The notes: generated by a model not told the origin, from the letters alone. Shown: positions 38,124 to 46,107, counted from the first letter of the stretch. The stretch: DNA of 64,000 nt from Allolucifera butyrica (GCF_900476375.1 NZ_UPPP01000051.1:1-64000), one strand, 5' to 3'. A program made the numbers and translations.

Positions 38124-39464
38124 ATGGGGAAACTTTTTGGCACGGATGGCGTACGGGGTGTCGCCAATAAGGAACTTACATCGGAATTAGCGTTTACACT
38201 GGGGCGGGCCGCTACGGCCTTTTTTGGGCGAGAGCACGAGCGGCCGGTTTTTTTGATTGGCCGTGATACAAGAATATCCGGACAAATGCTGGAATCATCC
38301 CTGGCAGCCGGGATTTGTTCCGCCGGCGGCCAGGCGGTTATAGCCGGGGTCATGCCGACGCCGGCAGTTGCCTATTTGACACGCAAACTGAATGCGCAGG
38401 CGGGAATTGTAATTTCCGCTTCCCATAATCCCTATCCCGATAACGGTATTAAGTTTTTTGCGGCCAGCGGCTATAAGCTGCCGGACGCTACGGAAGACCA
38501 ACTGGAAGAAATGGTACTGGCTCCGTCCGATACTATGCCCCGGCCTACGGGAGATAAGGTCGGCACCGTAGTGTTTCACCACGATTTGTTGCGGGAATAT
38601 ATTAATTACGCCATCGGTACGGTGGATACCGATTTTAAAGGACTAAAAATTGTTGTCGACTGTGCCAACGGCGCGGCCTATGAAGCAGCCCCGGTGGTTC
38701 TTAAACGGCTGGGGGCGGAAGTGATAGTCCTTAATAATCAGCCCAATGGAGTTAATATCAATGATTGCTGCGGCTCAACCCATCTGGAACAGATCCGGCA
38801 AGCCGTGCTGGACCATAAAGCGGATTTGGGAATTGCCCATGACGGCGACGCCGACCGGTGTCTGGCGATTGACGAAAAGGGCCAGGTTGTGGATGGTGAC
38901 CAGATTATGGTCATCTGTGCCCTGAACCTGATGAAAAATCAGCATTTAAAACAAAATACCCTGGTAACCACGGTCATGAGCAATATTGGCTTGCATCAGG
39001 CGGTAAAAAAGGCTGGCGGCAATGTATTGGTCACCCCGGTGGGGGACCGTTACGTGCTGGAGGCCATGCGGGAAAAGGACCTGTCTCTGGGCGGCGAGCA
39101 GTCGGGACATATCATTTTCAGTGATTACAGCACCACTGGTGACGGCATTCTTACCGCCCTGCAACTGATTACGGCGCTGCGCAAGAGCGGTAAAAAGCTG
39201 TCGGAACTGGCCGGACTCATGACCCGCTTTCCCCAAACGCTGATCAATGTGCGGTTAAAAACAAAAGAAGGCTGGCAGGAAAATCGGGCCATTGCCGCTG
39301 CTATTCAGGCGGGAGAAAAAGAATTGGGCGAGAACGGCCGGATTTTAGTCCGCGCCTCCGGTACCGAACCGCTCCTTAGGGTCATGGCGGAAGGGCCGGA
39401 CATGCCTCAACTGGAAAGCATCGTACAGATGATTGTGGACGTGGTCAAAAAAGAGCTGGCTTAG
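38124..39464 (+). CDS. glmM: Phosphoglucosamine mutase
   Basis: Converts glucosamine-6-phosphate to glucosamine-1-phosphate for UDP-GlcNAc. The phosphoserine loop is ISASHNPYPDNGIKF at about residues 99-113, the metal loop is HDGDADRC, the sugar loop is GGEQSGHI and the phosphate loop is RASGTEPLLR. Start ATG 38124 after GAGGAG; 446 residues. GlmM also binds and inhibits CdaA in Firmicutes, which explains the conserved cdaA-cdaR-glmM order. Confidence 0.97.
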   Translation: MGKLFGTDGVRGVANKELTSELAFTLGRAATAFFGREHERPVFLIGRDTRISGQMLESSLAAGICSAGGQAVIAGVMPTPAVAYLTRKLNAQAGIVISASHNPYPDNGIKFFAASGYKLPDATEDQLEEMVLAPSDTMPRPTGDKVGTVVFHHDLLREYINYAIGTVDTDFKGLKIVVDCANGAAYEAAPVVLKRLGAEVIVLNNQPNGVNINDCCGSTHLEQIRQAVLDHKADLGIAHDGDADRCLAIDEKGQVVDGDQIMVICALNLMKNQHLKQNTLVTTVMSNIGLHQAVKKAGGNVLVTPVGDRYVLEAMREKDLSLGGEQSGHIIFSDYSTTGDGILTALQLITALRKSGKKLSELAGLMTRFPQTLINVRLKTKEGWQENRAIAAAIQAGEKELGENGRILVRASGTEPLLRVMAEGPDMPQLESIVQMIVDVVKKELA

Positions 39465-39498
39465 TTGACCAAACTCCGTTCTTATAATAAAATAGGTT

Positions 39499-39536
39499 AT
39501 ATGCAAGGGAGCACTGCCATGTGCTCCTTTGCATAT
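39499..39536 (+). other. 16-bp stem-loop between glmM and the glmS ribozyme
   Basis: ATATGCAAGGGAGCAC (39499-39514) pairs with GTGCTCCTTTGCATAT (39521-39536), one wobble, six-base loop. A TATAAT at 39483-39488 lies just upstream, without a well-placed -35. The hairpin has no adjacent T-run, so it may be a 5' stabiliser or processing site of the glmS transcript rather than a terminator. Confidence 0.6.
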
Positions 39537-39599
39537 ATATAGATATCACTTTTTAAAGGGGGTGGGCTATGGATAGAGCGATGCATTTCGTAAACACTA

Positions 39600-39757
39600 T
39601 AATTGAAGCGCTGGTACTTGCGGCAAGCCGCAAGTAGACGAGGAAGAGGTTTATCGAGTCGGTCAGCGGATGCCTCTCGGCTTACTGCGGTCGTAAACAG
39701 TCGACAAAACCGCCGGGTGACCGGTGGGACAAAACGCCTGTGGCAGTTAAGCATCGA
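39600..39757 (+). promoter_or_regulatory. glmS ribozyme / riboswitch
   Basis: A self-cleaving RNA activated by glucosamine-6-phosphate. Conserved elements occur in order: the cleavage-site segment A|GCGCTGG with G1 at 39608; a hairpin TACTTGCGG/CCGCAAGTA; AGACGAGG; GGTTTATCGAG; GCGGATGCCTC; the P4 arm; and GGGTGACCGGTGGGACAAAA near the 3' end. Cleavage between 39607 and 39608 would leave a leader of about 174 bases before the glmS ATG, destabilising the mRNA when amino-sugar is plentiful. Confidence 0.92.
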
Positions 39758-39781
39758 TATTTTTTAGGAGGAATTTACACT

Positions 39782-41611
39782 ATGTGTGGCATTGTAGGGT
39801 ATATTGGCCCGAAACAGGCTGCCCCGTTTTTGTTTGAAGGGTTAAGCAAACTGGAATATCGCGGTTATGATTCGGCAGGAATTGCCGTATTTGATGGAAA
39901 TAGAATTAATGTGGAAAAAAGTGTAGGCCGGTTGAACGCCTTGGAGAAGAAAGTGGAAAAGGCGCTGCCCGTTGGCCAGGTTGGGATTGGTCATACCCGT
40001 TGGGCTACGCACGGACGGCCCTCGGATGTCAACTCGCATCCGCATACGGATTGTTCCGGCCGTTTCGTGGTCGTGCATAACGGGATTATCGAAAACTATC
40101 TCCATATTAAAGAGAAACTAGTTGCCAAGGGACACGTTTTTACTTCCGAAACCGATACGGAAGTGGTGGCGCATCTCCTGGAAGAGTATTATCAGGGGAA
40201 TTTTGAAGAGACCGTCAAAAAAGTCCTTTCCGAGATTGAAGGCTCCTATGCGCTGGTATTCCTGTGCGAACAGGAGCCGGATAAGATCATTTGCAGCAAA
40301 CAGGATAACCCGCTGGTTATCGGCCTGGGCGAGGGCGAAAACTATATCGCTTCCGATATTCCCGCCATTATTAACCACACCCGCAAAACGTATATTTTAA
40401 GCGACGGTGAAATGGCGATTGTAACCAAGGACTCGGTGTGGGTGATGAACCGGCAGGGAGTGCCTGTTTCCAAGAAAGTGTTTGAAGTGCACTGGGATGC
40501 GGAAGCGGCGGAAAAAGGCGGCTATGAGCATTTCATGATTAAGGAGATCTATGAGCAGCCCAAGGCGATCCGGGAAACCATGACCGGGCGGCTGGCCAAA
40601 GACGACAGCGCCGTTCTGTTTGAAGAACTGAAATGGACGCCGGAGGATGTGGCTGCTATCCGCAAAATCGTTATAGTAGCCTGCGGCACCGCTTATCATG
40701 CCGGGATTGTCGGCAAGTACTTTTTTGAACAGCTGGCGCGGATGCCGGTGGAAGTGGATATTGCGTCGGAATTCCGCTACCGTTCGCCCTTGATTGATGA
40801 CAGTACGCTGGCGATCGTCATCAGCCAGTCCGGCGAAACGAGCGACACCCTGGCCGCCCTGAAAGAGGCGAAACGCCTGGGCGCCAGAACGCTGGCGGTA
40901 ACCAATGTGGTCAGTTCCTCCATTGCCCGGGAGGCTGATCAGGTCATTTACACCTGGGCCGGCCCGGAAATTGCCGTGGCCTCCACCAAAGCCTATACGA
41001 CCCAGCTCATCAGCATGTGCCTGCTGGCTGTTTATATTGCCTCCCTGCGGGGTACCATGCCGGCGGAACGGGTTAAAGAGCTGATCCGCGGTCTAAAAGA
41101 ACTGCCGTCGCAGGCGCATGAACTGCTGGAAGACGTGGAACCCATCAAGACCTTTGCCCAGAAATACGGCTTCAACGAGGATGTCTTCTTCATTGGCCGT
41201 TCCCTGGATTACGCCGTGGCCCTGGAAGGGGCCCTGAAACTCAAGGAAATTTCTTATATTCATGCCGAAGCCTACGCCGCCGGCGAACTCAAACACGGCA
41301 CCCTAGCCCTTATCATCGAAGGCGTGCCGGTCATTGCCCTGGCGACCCAGCGCGATGTATACGAGAAGACCTTGAGCAATATCAAAGAAGTAAAAGCACG
41401 CGACGCCGTCGTCATCGGCCTGGCCATGAAAGGCGATGAGCAGCTGCAAAAATACGTTGACCATACCATCTATATTCCCGCTACCGACAAATACTTGACG
41501 CCGATTCTGACGGTGATTCCCTTGCAGCTTTTAGCTTACTACGCCGCCGTAACCCGGGGCTGCGACGTGGATAAACCCCGGAACTTGGCCAAGAGCGTGA
41601 CCGTGGAATAA
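39782..41611 (+). CDS. glmS: Glutamine-fructose-6-phosphate aminotransferase (isomerising)
   Basis: Makes glucosamine-6-phosphate from fructose-6-phosphate and glutamine. The N-terminal nucleophile is Cys2 of MCGIVGYIG, exposed after Met removal, which fixes the start at ATG 39782. GHTRWATHG and the SIS-domain motifs SQSGETSDTL and STKAYTTQ follow; the end is KPRNLAKSVTVE. 609 residues. Its own product acts on the upstream ribozyme for feedback control. Confidence 0.98.
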   Translation: MCGIVGYIGPKQAAPFLFEGLSKLEYRGYDSAGIAVFDGNRINVEKSVGRLNALEKKVEKALPVGQVGIGHTRWATHGRPSDVNSHPHTDCSGRFVVVHNGIIENYLHIKEKLVAKGHVFTSETDTEVVAHLLEEYYQGNFEETVKKVLSEIEGSYALVFLCEQEPDKIICSKQDNPLVIGLGEGENYIASDIPAIINHTRKTYILSDGEMAIVTKDSVWVMNRQGVPVSKKVFEVHWDAEAAEKGGYEHFMIKEIYEQPKAIRETMTGRLAKDDSAVLFEELKWTPEDVAAIRKIVIVACGTAYHAGIVGKYFFEQLARMPVEVDIASEFRYRSPLIDDSTLAIVISQSGETSDTLAALKEAKRLGARTLAVTNVVSSSIAREADQVIYTWAGPEIAVASTKAYTTQLISMCLLAVYIASLRGTMPAERVKELIRGLKELPSQAHELLEDVEPIKTFAQKYGFNEDVFFIGRSLDYAVALEGALKLKEISYIHAEAYAAGELKHGTLALIIEGVPVIALATQRDVYEKTLSNIKEVKARDAVVIGLAMKGDEQLQKYVDHTIYIPATDKYLTPILTVIPLQLLAYYAAVTRGCDVDKPRNLAKSVTVE

Positions 41612-41684
41612 GAGGCAGGTTTTCTGCAAGTTGTTGTTCAGGGACAAAAAAAGTTCTTAACTGAATTTAACATAATATTTGTTT

Positions 41685-41717
41685 CACCCATAGTATAGCT
41701 GTGGGTGATATTTTTTT
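41685..41717 (+). terminator. Intrinsic terminator after glmS
   Basis: CACCCATAG (41685-41693) pairs with CTGTGGGTG (41699-41707) across a five-base loop and is followed by a seven-T run at 41711-41717. It closes the cdaA-glmS transcript. Confidence 0.9.
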
Positions 41718-41990
41718 ACCGCTTATAGGTTACGATAGTCTGGTCTTTGAAGAAAATACGCTGCCGGAATTGTCGATGCGTTCTCTCACTCGTACCACAT
41801 TGAGTCGGTAGTACGGCTGCAAAGAAAACACGTCCCTTGAAGCCTTGTGTAGCAAGGTTTCAAGGGACGTGGTAAAAAATGGTATATGTTTCCTTAGACA
41901 TGGTTAGAAAACATCTGCCGAGCGGTTCGTAGAAACCATACCACTCAGGGATACACTTATGCCCGTTACTTCCTAGTAACGGGCATTTTT
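41718..41990 (+). other. Structured intergenic RNA candidate ending in a terminator
   Basis: This 273-base stretch has no gene. It contains a long imperfect hairpin at 41829-41871 (CACGTCCCTTGA with TTCAAGGGACGTG, inner CCTTG/CAAGG). Next, TGGTAT (41880-41885) can pair with ATACCA (41938-41943), and GTGGTA (41869-41874) can pair alternatively with TACCAC (41939-41944). A perfect 12-bp hairpin at 41959-41986 with TTTT closes it. Mutually exclusive helices upstream of a terminator suggest a regulatory leader or small RNA; it matches no riboswitch class I recognise. Confidence 0.4.
41959..41990 (+). terminator. Intrinsic terminator upstream of marR
   Basis: ATGCCCGTTACT (41959-41970) and AGTAACGGGCAT (41975-41986) form a perfect 12-bp stem with a TCCT loop and TTTT tail. 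No gene ends just upstream on this strand, so it must terminate a noncoding transcript or act as an attenuator. Confidence 0.85.
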
Positions 41991-42111
41991 AATTAAGAGA
42001 ATTTTATCGGACTATCCAAGAATATAGAAGCATGTGAGTTGGGCTATCTTGCTATGCCGGCATAACATATTATTTGTCATTATATTTGCTGCGAAAAGGG
42101 AAAGATTATGA

Positions 42112-42159
42112 TTGACAAACAGACAATTTATTCCTATAATATAGTTGTCTTAACAACTA
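42112..42159 (+). promoter_or_regulatory. marR promoter with palindromic operator
   Basis: Perfect -35 TTGACA (42112-42117) and -10 TATAAT (42135-42140), 17-base spacer. Immediately downstream lies the palindrome TAGTTGT-CTTA-ACAACTA (42142-42159), which would cover the transcription start. The same core reappears after marR at 42616-42641, pointing to autorepression by the MarR protein. Confidence 0.82.
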
Positions 42160-42176
42160 CGTTATGGGAGATAGAA

Positions 42177-42602
42177 ATGAGATTTAAATTGGATGATTCA
42201 TTAGGGTTTATTCTAAGTAAAGCTAATATAAAACTAAAAAATGAATTGTTTCAACGGTTTAAGGAATATGATATTACGCCAGAGCAATGGGCTATATTAT
42301 GCTGTTTATGGGAACAAGAAGGTATTACCCCTAAAGAGCTGTCAGATTTGACCTGTAAAGATAAACCGAACACGAATCGCATTTTGGAGAAGCTAATAAT
42401 AAAGGGGTTAGTTGTTCGAAATCCTCATCCAGTGGATAAGAGAGCGTTTCAAATATTTTTGACGGACAAGGGACGGGCATTGCGGGAGCAATTAATCCCC
42501 AAGGCTAACCAGCTTATAGAAAAAGCAACAACAGGAATAGAAGAACATAAAGTGGTAGAATTAAAGAAAATGTTAAATCAAATATATGATAATATCAAGT
42601 AA
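42177..42602 (+). CDS. MarR-family transcriptional regulator
   Basis: A 141-residue winged-helix repressor. The recognition region is ITPEQWAILCCLWEQEGITPKELSDLT followed by the wing KDKPNTNRILEKLIIKGLVVRNPHPVDKRAF (DKR-type wing tip). Start at ATG 42177, with GGGAG upstream; an ATG at 42108 lies before the promoter -10 and is not used. AT-rich relative to the glm block. Palindromes flank it on both sides, so it probably represses itself and the downstream tautomerase/DUF169 genes. The ligand is unknown. Confidence 0.9.
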   Translation: MRFKLDDSLGFILSKANIKLKNELFQRFKEYDITPEQWAILCCLWEQEGITPKELSDLTCKDKPNTNRILEKLIIKGLVVRNPHPVDKRAFQIFLTDKGRALREQLIPKANQLIEKATTGIEEHKVVELKKMLNQIYDNIK

Positions 42603-42615
42603 CTATTTTTTTGCA

Positions 42616-42656
42616 ATTATAGTTGTCTTGACAACTATAATTATCACTATTAAGAT
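42616..42656 (+). promoter_or_regulatory. Second MarR operator overlapping a promoter
   Basis: ATTATAGTTGTC-TT-GACAACTATAAT (42616-42641) is a perfect 12+12 palindrome sharing the AGTTGTCTT.ACAACT core with the marR operator. It contains TTGACA (42628-42633), which with TAAGAT (42651-42656) at a 17-base spacing forms a promoter for the genes that follow. Confidence 0.75.
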
Positions 42657-42787
42657 GATTGTTGTCTGTGCTTTAGACTGTAGTTAATTTCCGAAGGGAG
42701 AATGTTTATACCTATAGCAAGATGAATGATTGATTGGTTTGGGTGCTAATCAAGTTGAAAATCTATTATGAATGGAGGTGAAAAATG

Positions 42788-42976
42788 ATGCCGGTAATTA
42801 CCATTGACGGTCCTAAAATTACGAGAGAACAAAAGGCCAAGCTTGTAAAAAAGCTTGTTACCAAAGCAAGTGAAATACTTAATATCCCTGAACAGCATTT
42901 TGTTACTTCAATTAAAGAGAACGATTTCGATAACATAGGTAACGGAACGAAACTACTATCGGACAGAGGCGAGTAA
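42788..42976 (+). CDS. 4-oxalocrotonate tautomerase-like protein
   Basis: A 62-residue small tautomerase-superfamily protein. The start is set at the second ATG (42788) because the family needs Pro directly after Met as catalytic base, giving MPVITIDGPKI; GGAGGTG lies seven bases upstream. The body EQKAKLVKKLVTKASEILNIPEQH fits the beta-alpha-beta monomer. It lacks a clear Arg at the usual position ~11 (KITREQ has R13), so substrate is uncertain. A ~110-base gap without a gene follows. Confidence 0.75.
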   Translation: MPVITIDGPKITREQKAKLVKKLVTKASEILNIPEQHFVTSIKENDFDNIGNGTKLLSDRGE

Positions 42977-43084
42977 CCCATACAGTAAAGGTCATGATGA
43001 ACCCGCATACCAAATAGCACCGACCCCAAACAAGTGATATTCGTGGAGCCATGTTAATTACAAAATGAGATGGAGGAAAATAAT

Positions 43085-43828
43085 ATGGAAAGCCGTTTAG
43101 TTAAAGAATTAAGTTTGCGTTTTGAACCGGTAGCTGTCTTGTTTAGCAATGAAAAACCTGAAGGAGCACTTCAGAGCAAAGGAGATCGTTGGAGTTGCAT
43201 AATTCCACTATTTATTGCTGCAGCAAAAGGTAAGACGGCAGTTTTTGAGCGTAAAACAACAGTCTGTCCTGGCGGAAAAGTAGGCTTAGGGTTTGGTCAG
43301 TATCCTAATCCTATGCCACAGTTTCCAGGTGGAATTGAGGAATTTCTATCAACTGGTAAAGGTGAAATTGAAGGAGAGGGTTATATAAAAGACTCAGAGC
43401 TAGGTAAAGAATTTGTTGAATGCCTGCCAATAACAAATATTCCTTATCAGTACGTAATTTTAAAACCAATGTCACAAGTTGATACTACCAAAGAAAAGCC
43501 AGAGCTTATTATATTTTATGTCAATAACGACCAGTTATCAACACTTACAGTACTTGCTAACTATTACAGACCGGGAAATGAAAACGTTGTGATTCCTCAG
43601 AGTTCAGGATGTCAGTCTGCTTTTCTTATTCCCTACGCCGAAGCTCAAAAGGAAAATCCGAGAGCAGTGGTAGGTTTGACCGATATTACCGTGCGCCCCA
43701 TGGTCGATCCTGATATGCTTTCGTTTTCTGTGTCCTATGCAATGTTTTTAGATATGGAAAAGAACGTTGCAGGAAGTTTCATGGAAAAGGACGTGTGGCA
43801 TAAGATAGTGGCGAGAATGAAAAAATAG
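43085..43828 (+). CDS. DUF169 protein
   Basis: A 247-residue member of the DUF169 family, function unknown. Typical features are the N-terminal LRFEPVAVLFS, a cysteine in RWSCIIPLFIAAAKGKTAVF and a second in TTVCPGGKVGLGFG, and the C-terminal GLTDITVRPMVDPDMLSFSVSY. GGAGG at 43072-43076 selects ATG 43085 over the ATG at 43070, whose first codons contain the site. Probably in one unit with the tautomerase under MarR control. Confidence 0.8.
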   Translation: MESRLVKELSLRFEPVAVLFSNEKPEGALQSKGDRWSCIIPLFIAAAKGKTAVFERKTTVCPGGKVGLGFGQYPNPMPQFPGGIEEFLSTGKGEIEGEGYIKDSELGKEFVECLPITNIPYQYVILKPMSQVDTTKEKPELIIFYVNNDQLSTLTVLANYYRPGNENVVIPQSSGCQSAFLIPYAEAQKENPRAVVGLTDITVRPMVDPDMLSFSVSYAMFLDMEKNVAGSFMEKDVWHKIVARMKK

Positions 43829-43981
43829 TACAGCATCTGACGCGGGTTGCGAAAAGACCTGAATTAATGAAAGTGATTATCCGTTTAGGAATGCGGTATA
43901 ATACAAACAACGCCATTCCAAATTGGAGCGGCATTGTAAGACAGACCATCGGCATTAACAATATTAAGGGGACGTGTGATT

Positions 43982-44848
43982 ATGATTCTTGTAACCGGAG
44001 CTAACGGGAAAACTGGTCAAGCGATAATTCGAAATTTATTATCGAAAGGAGAGAAAGTACGGGCTTTTGTTCATAAAGCCGAACATATTCAGGCACTTAA
44101 ATCCTTGGGCGTGCAGGAAGCGCTTGCAGGAGACATGATGGATCAAGCGGCAGTGAATGAAGCATTTAAGGGAATTCGGGCCGCATATCATATTTGTTCC
44201 GCCGTAAATCCTGATGAAGTCCAGATAGGACAAATCGCAATAAACGCTGCCCGTTCCGCCCAAATAGAACATTTTGTATACCATTCGGTGCTTCATTCTG
44301 TACTTCAGGATTTACCGCATCATCAGAAAAAACTTATGGTCGAGGAAATAGTGGTGAACGCAGGTATACCATATACCATTATTCAACCTGCAATATTAAT
44401 GCAGAATATACTTGAAGGTTGGAAGTTGCTTAGTGGAGAGGGGATATTTGAACAGAGATTTTTTACGTCAAAAGAAACACGCATTTGTATGGTTGACTTA
44501 GAAGATTTGGCAGAGGCTGCTTCTATAATTCTCACCAAGCCAGGCCATACGGGTGCCACTTATGAACTATGCGGACCTGAAAATTTATCTTTGGCTGATA
44601 TGTTAGCCGCTTTTAAACAGAATTTTGGTCGTGAAGTCAAAGCTCAAACAACTCCAGATGAACTGTGGGCAGCACAATTGAAAAAGCATGGAGTAGGAGA
44701 CTATCAAATTAATACACTATTAACGATGTTTCATCATTATAATGAACATGGGTTTGCTGGTAATCTAAATGTTTTGACATGGATACTGGGCCGAAGACCA
44801 AATAATTTTGCATCCTTTATTCAAAGGACAATGCAAAGCAAAAGATAA
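43982..44848 (+). CDS. NmrA-like NAD(P)-binding protein
   Basis: An atypical short-chain dehydrogenase/NmrA-family protein of 288 residues. The Rossmann motif is VTGANGKTGQAIIRNLL at the very N-terminus, followed by VRAFVHKAEH and HFVYHSVLH. The canonical SDR Tyr-x3-Lys is not evident, as in NmrA sensors and some quinone reductases. AAGGGGA favours ATG 43982 over GTG 43976. Could be a redox sensor or an NAD(P)H-quinone reductase of the QorB type. Confidence 0.78.
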   Translation: MILVTGANGKTGQAIIRNLLSKGEKVRAFVHKAEHIQALKSLGVQEALAGDMMDQAAVNEAFKGIRAAYHICSAVNPDEVQIGQIAINAARSAQIEHFVYHSVLHSVLQDLPHHQKKLMVEEIVVNAGIPYTIIQPAILMQNILEGWKLLSGEGIFEQRFFTSKETRICMVDLEDLAEAASIILTKPGHTGATYELCGPENLSLADMLAAFKQNFGREVKAQTTPDELWAAQLKKHGVGDYQINTLLTMFHHYNEHGFAGNLNVLTWILGRRPNNFASFIQRTMQSKR

Positions 44849-45112
44849 TCTCTAGCTTAAAAAATGAATAATTGTGCGCGGTAAAAGGGATGAGTTTTGG
44901 CCACTGAAATTGGATAATGAGTAAGTTGCTAGTCGGTTGCAGGGATGAACCTTCAGCCCAATTTTTTTATTGGCTTTGTTAATGGTTGCATAATCGTGAA
45001 TATTGTGGTGAATGATTTTTATAAAACCGCAAATTCTTGAATTTTGTTGTTAAGCCCGAGTTAAGTACTGGAAAAGTTGTCAGCCTAAATATTGATTTCT
45101 TAGAATATCTGT
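44849..45112. other. Gene-free AT-rich gap before merR1
   Basis: About 264 bases with no convincing gene, known RNA or strong repeat. AGCCCAAT/ATTGGCT near 44957-44976 with internal Ts is a weak hairpin that might serve as a terminator for the NmrA gene. The MerR-type promoter begins right after this stretch. Confidence 0.5.
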
Positions 45113-45143
45113 TTGACCTGAAGTTTACTTCAGGGTTTATAAT
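45113..45143 (+). promoter_or_regulatory. MerR-type promoter P1 (19-bp spacer) of merR1
   Basis: -35 TTGACC (45113-45118) and -10 TATAAT (45138-45143) are separated by 19 bases. The spacer is filled by the perfect palindrome CCTGAAGT-TT-ACTTCAGG (45117-45134). An over-long spacer with a central dyad is the classical MerR activator target. The first of seven such sites in this island; it suggests merR1 autoregulation. Confidence 0.85.
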
Positions 45144-45204
45144 CATATAATAGATAATTAAGGATATTGGTTACCAAAACACCTGCATAAAGGAGGTATC
45201 ATAT

Positions 45205-45609
45205 TTGAACATAAAAGAAGCTGCAGAGATAACAGGTATTTCTATTGATAATCTTCGTTATTATGAAAGAATAGGTCTAATTCCTGAAGTTCCAAGGACT
45301 ACAACGGGAATCAGAGATTATGATGAAATGTCACTGCATTGGATAGAATTTGCCATGCGCTTTAAAAGAGCAGGAATGCCGTTGGATTCAATTCGTGAAT
45401 ATATTCAATTGGCTTTGAAGGGCGAAGCAACCAAGGAGGCCAGGCGGGAAATCCTGTTAGAGACGAAAGAAAGCATGGTAGAAAAAGTGAGAGTGATACA
45501 GGAAAGTTTGGATATTATCAATTATAAGCTGGATACTTATGATAAGAAATGTGAACCAGTTACCAAAGAATTAATAGAAGCGTGGAAAACAAGTAAGCGC
45601 GAAATTTAG
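45205..45609 (+). CDS. MerR-family regulator, AdhR/NmlR-like, without Cys52
   Basis: A 134-residue MerR protein. The DNA-binding domain reads IKEAAEITGISIDNLRYYERIGLIP, then RDYDEMSLHWIEF, and a C-terminal coiled coil spans about residues 80-118. TTG start after AAGGAGG. It aligns without gaps with the second regulator at 51778. Where AdhR-type aldehyde sensors and that paralogue have Cys52, this protein has Arg52; its only cysteine is near the C-terminus (KKCEPV). If it senses electrophiles it must use another site. Confidence 0.9.
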   Translation: MNIKEAAEITGISIDNLRYYERIGLIPEVPRTTTGIRDYDEMSLHWIEFAMRFKRAGMPLDSIREYIQLALKGEATKEARREILLETKESMVEKVRVIQESLDIINYKLDTYDKKCEPVTKELIEAWKTSKREI

Positions 45610-45750
45610 GTATGTTCCGTCAGTTAAAACTAACCGATTTACAAGGCTGAAAAGGCCCAAGAATTTTTGATTTCCGGCGCTTTTAATGCCATAAATATCA
45701 GTTCGTTATGTAAAGGTAGAAAATACGGATAGTAAAGGTTATTAAAATAT

Positions 45751-45800
45751 TTCCTCTTCATGATTTGTTAGATGTATTCGATCATGAGGGGAATTTTTTG
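45751..45800 (+). terminator. Intrinsic terminator after merR1
   Basis: TTCCTCTTCATGAT pairs with ATCATGAGGGGAA (one bulge) around a ~22-base loop and is followed by TTTTTTG at 45793-45799. The ~140 bases between the merR1 stop and this hairpin hold no gene. Confidence 0.7.
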
Positions 45801-45843
45801 TAATATTTTTTGGAAAAGAAAAATTTAAATTTGAAAAAGGTAC

Positions 45844-45874
45844 TTGACCTTAAGCCGACTTAAGGGTCTATAGT
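45844..45874 (+). promoter_or_regulatory. MerR-type promoter P2 (19-bp spacer)
   Basis: -35 TTGACC (45844-45849), 19-base spacer, -10 TATAGT (45869-45874). The dyad CCTTAAG-CCGA-CTTAAGG (45848-45865) is perfect. It drives the flavodoxin remnant and probably the aldo/keto reductase at 46144. Confidence 0.82.
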
Positions 45875-45924
45875 CAAAGTGCCGGTAAAAATTAAGTAAA
45901 AAATGGTTTTTGACGGGGAGAAAG

Positions 45925-46107
45925 ATGAAAGTAACAGTAATAACAGGAAGCCCACATAAGAATGGTACATCTGCTATTTTAGCAGATAAATTTATTGAAG
46001 GAGCAAAAGACGCGGGACATGAGGTAATGTATCAATTGCACTTAAAGAAAAGTCAACTCTATGAAAAACATCGCTTGGCATCGAGTCGACTTATGGCTTT
46101 AGAATGA
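45925..46107 (+). pseudogene. Truncated NADPH-dependent FMN reductase-like fragment
   Basis: The first 34 residues, beginning MKVTVITGSPHKNGTSA and ending DAGHEV, match the internal start of the FMN reductase at 54756-55292 almost exactly (four or so conservative changes). After that the sequence diverges into an unrelated 26-residue tail and stops, so the rest of the flavodoxin fold (about 140 residues) is missing. GGGGAG precedes ATG 45925. Likely a deletion remnant; non-functional as a flavoprotein. Confidence 0.8.

Noticed and set aside
39465-39488. TTGACC ... TATAAT as a glmS promoter
   Set aside because: The spacing is 12 bases, too short for sigma-A; only the -10-like element is mentioned.
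41880-41944. tRNA-like look of the 41880-41944 segment
   Set aside because: No acceptor stem with TTCGA/T arm or anticodon arm of proper size can be drawn; treated as an unassigned structured region.
43866-43975. Possible small coding frame between the DUF169 and NmrA genes starting at 43866
   Set aside because: No ribosome-binding site, it runs out of frame into the NmrA start and matches no family I recognise.
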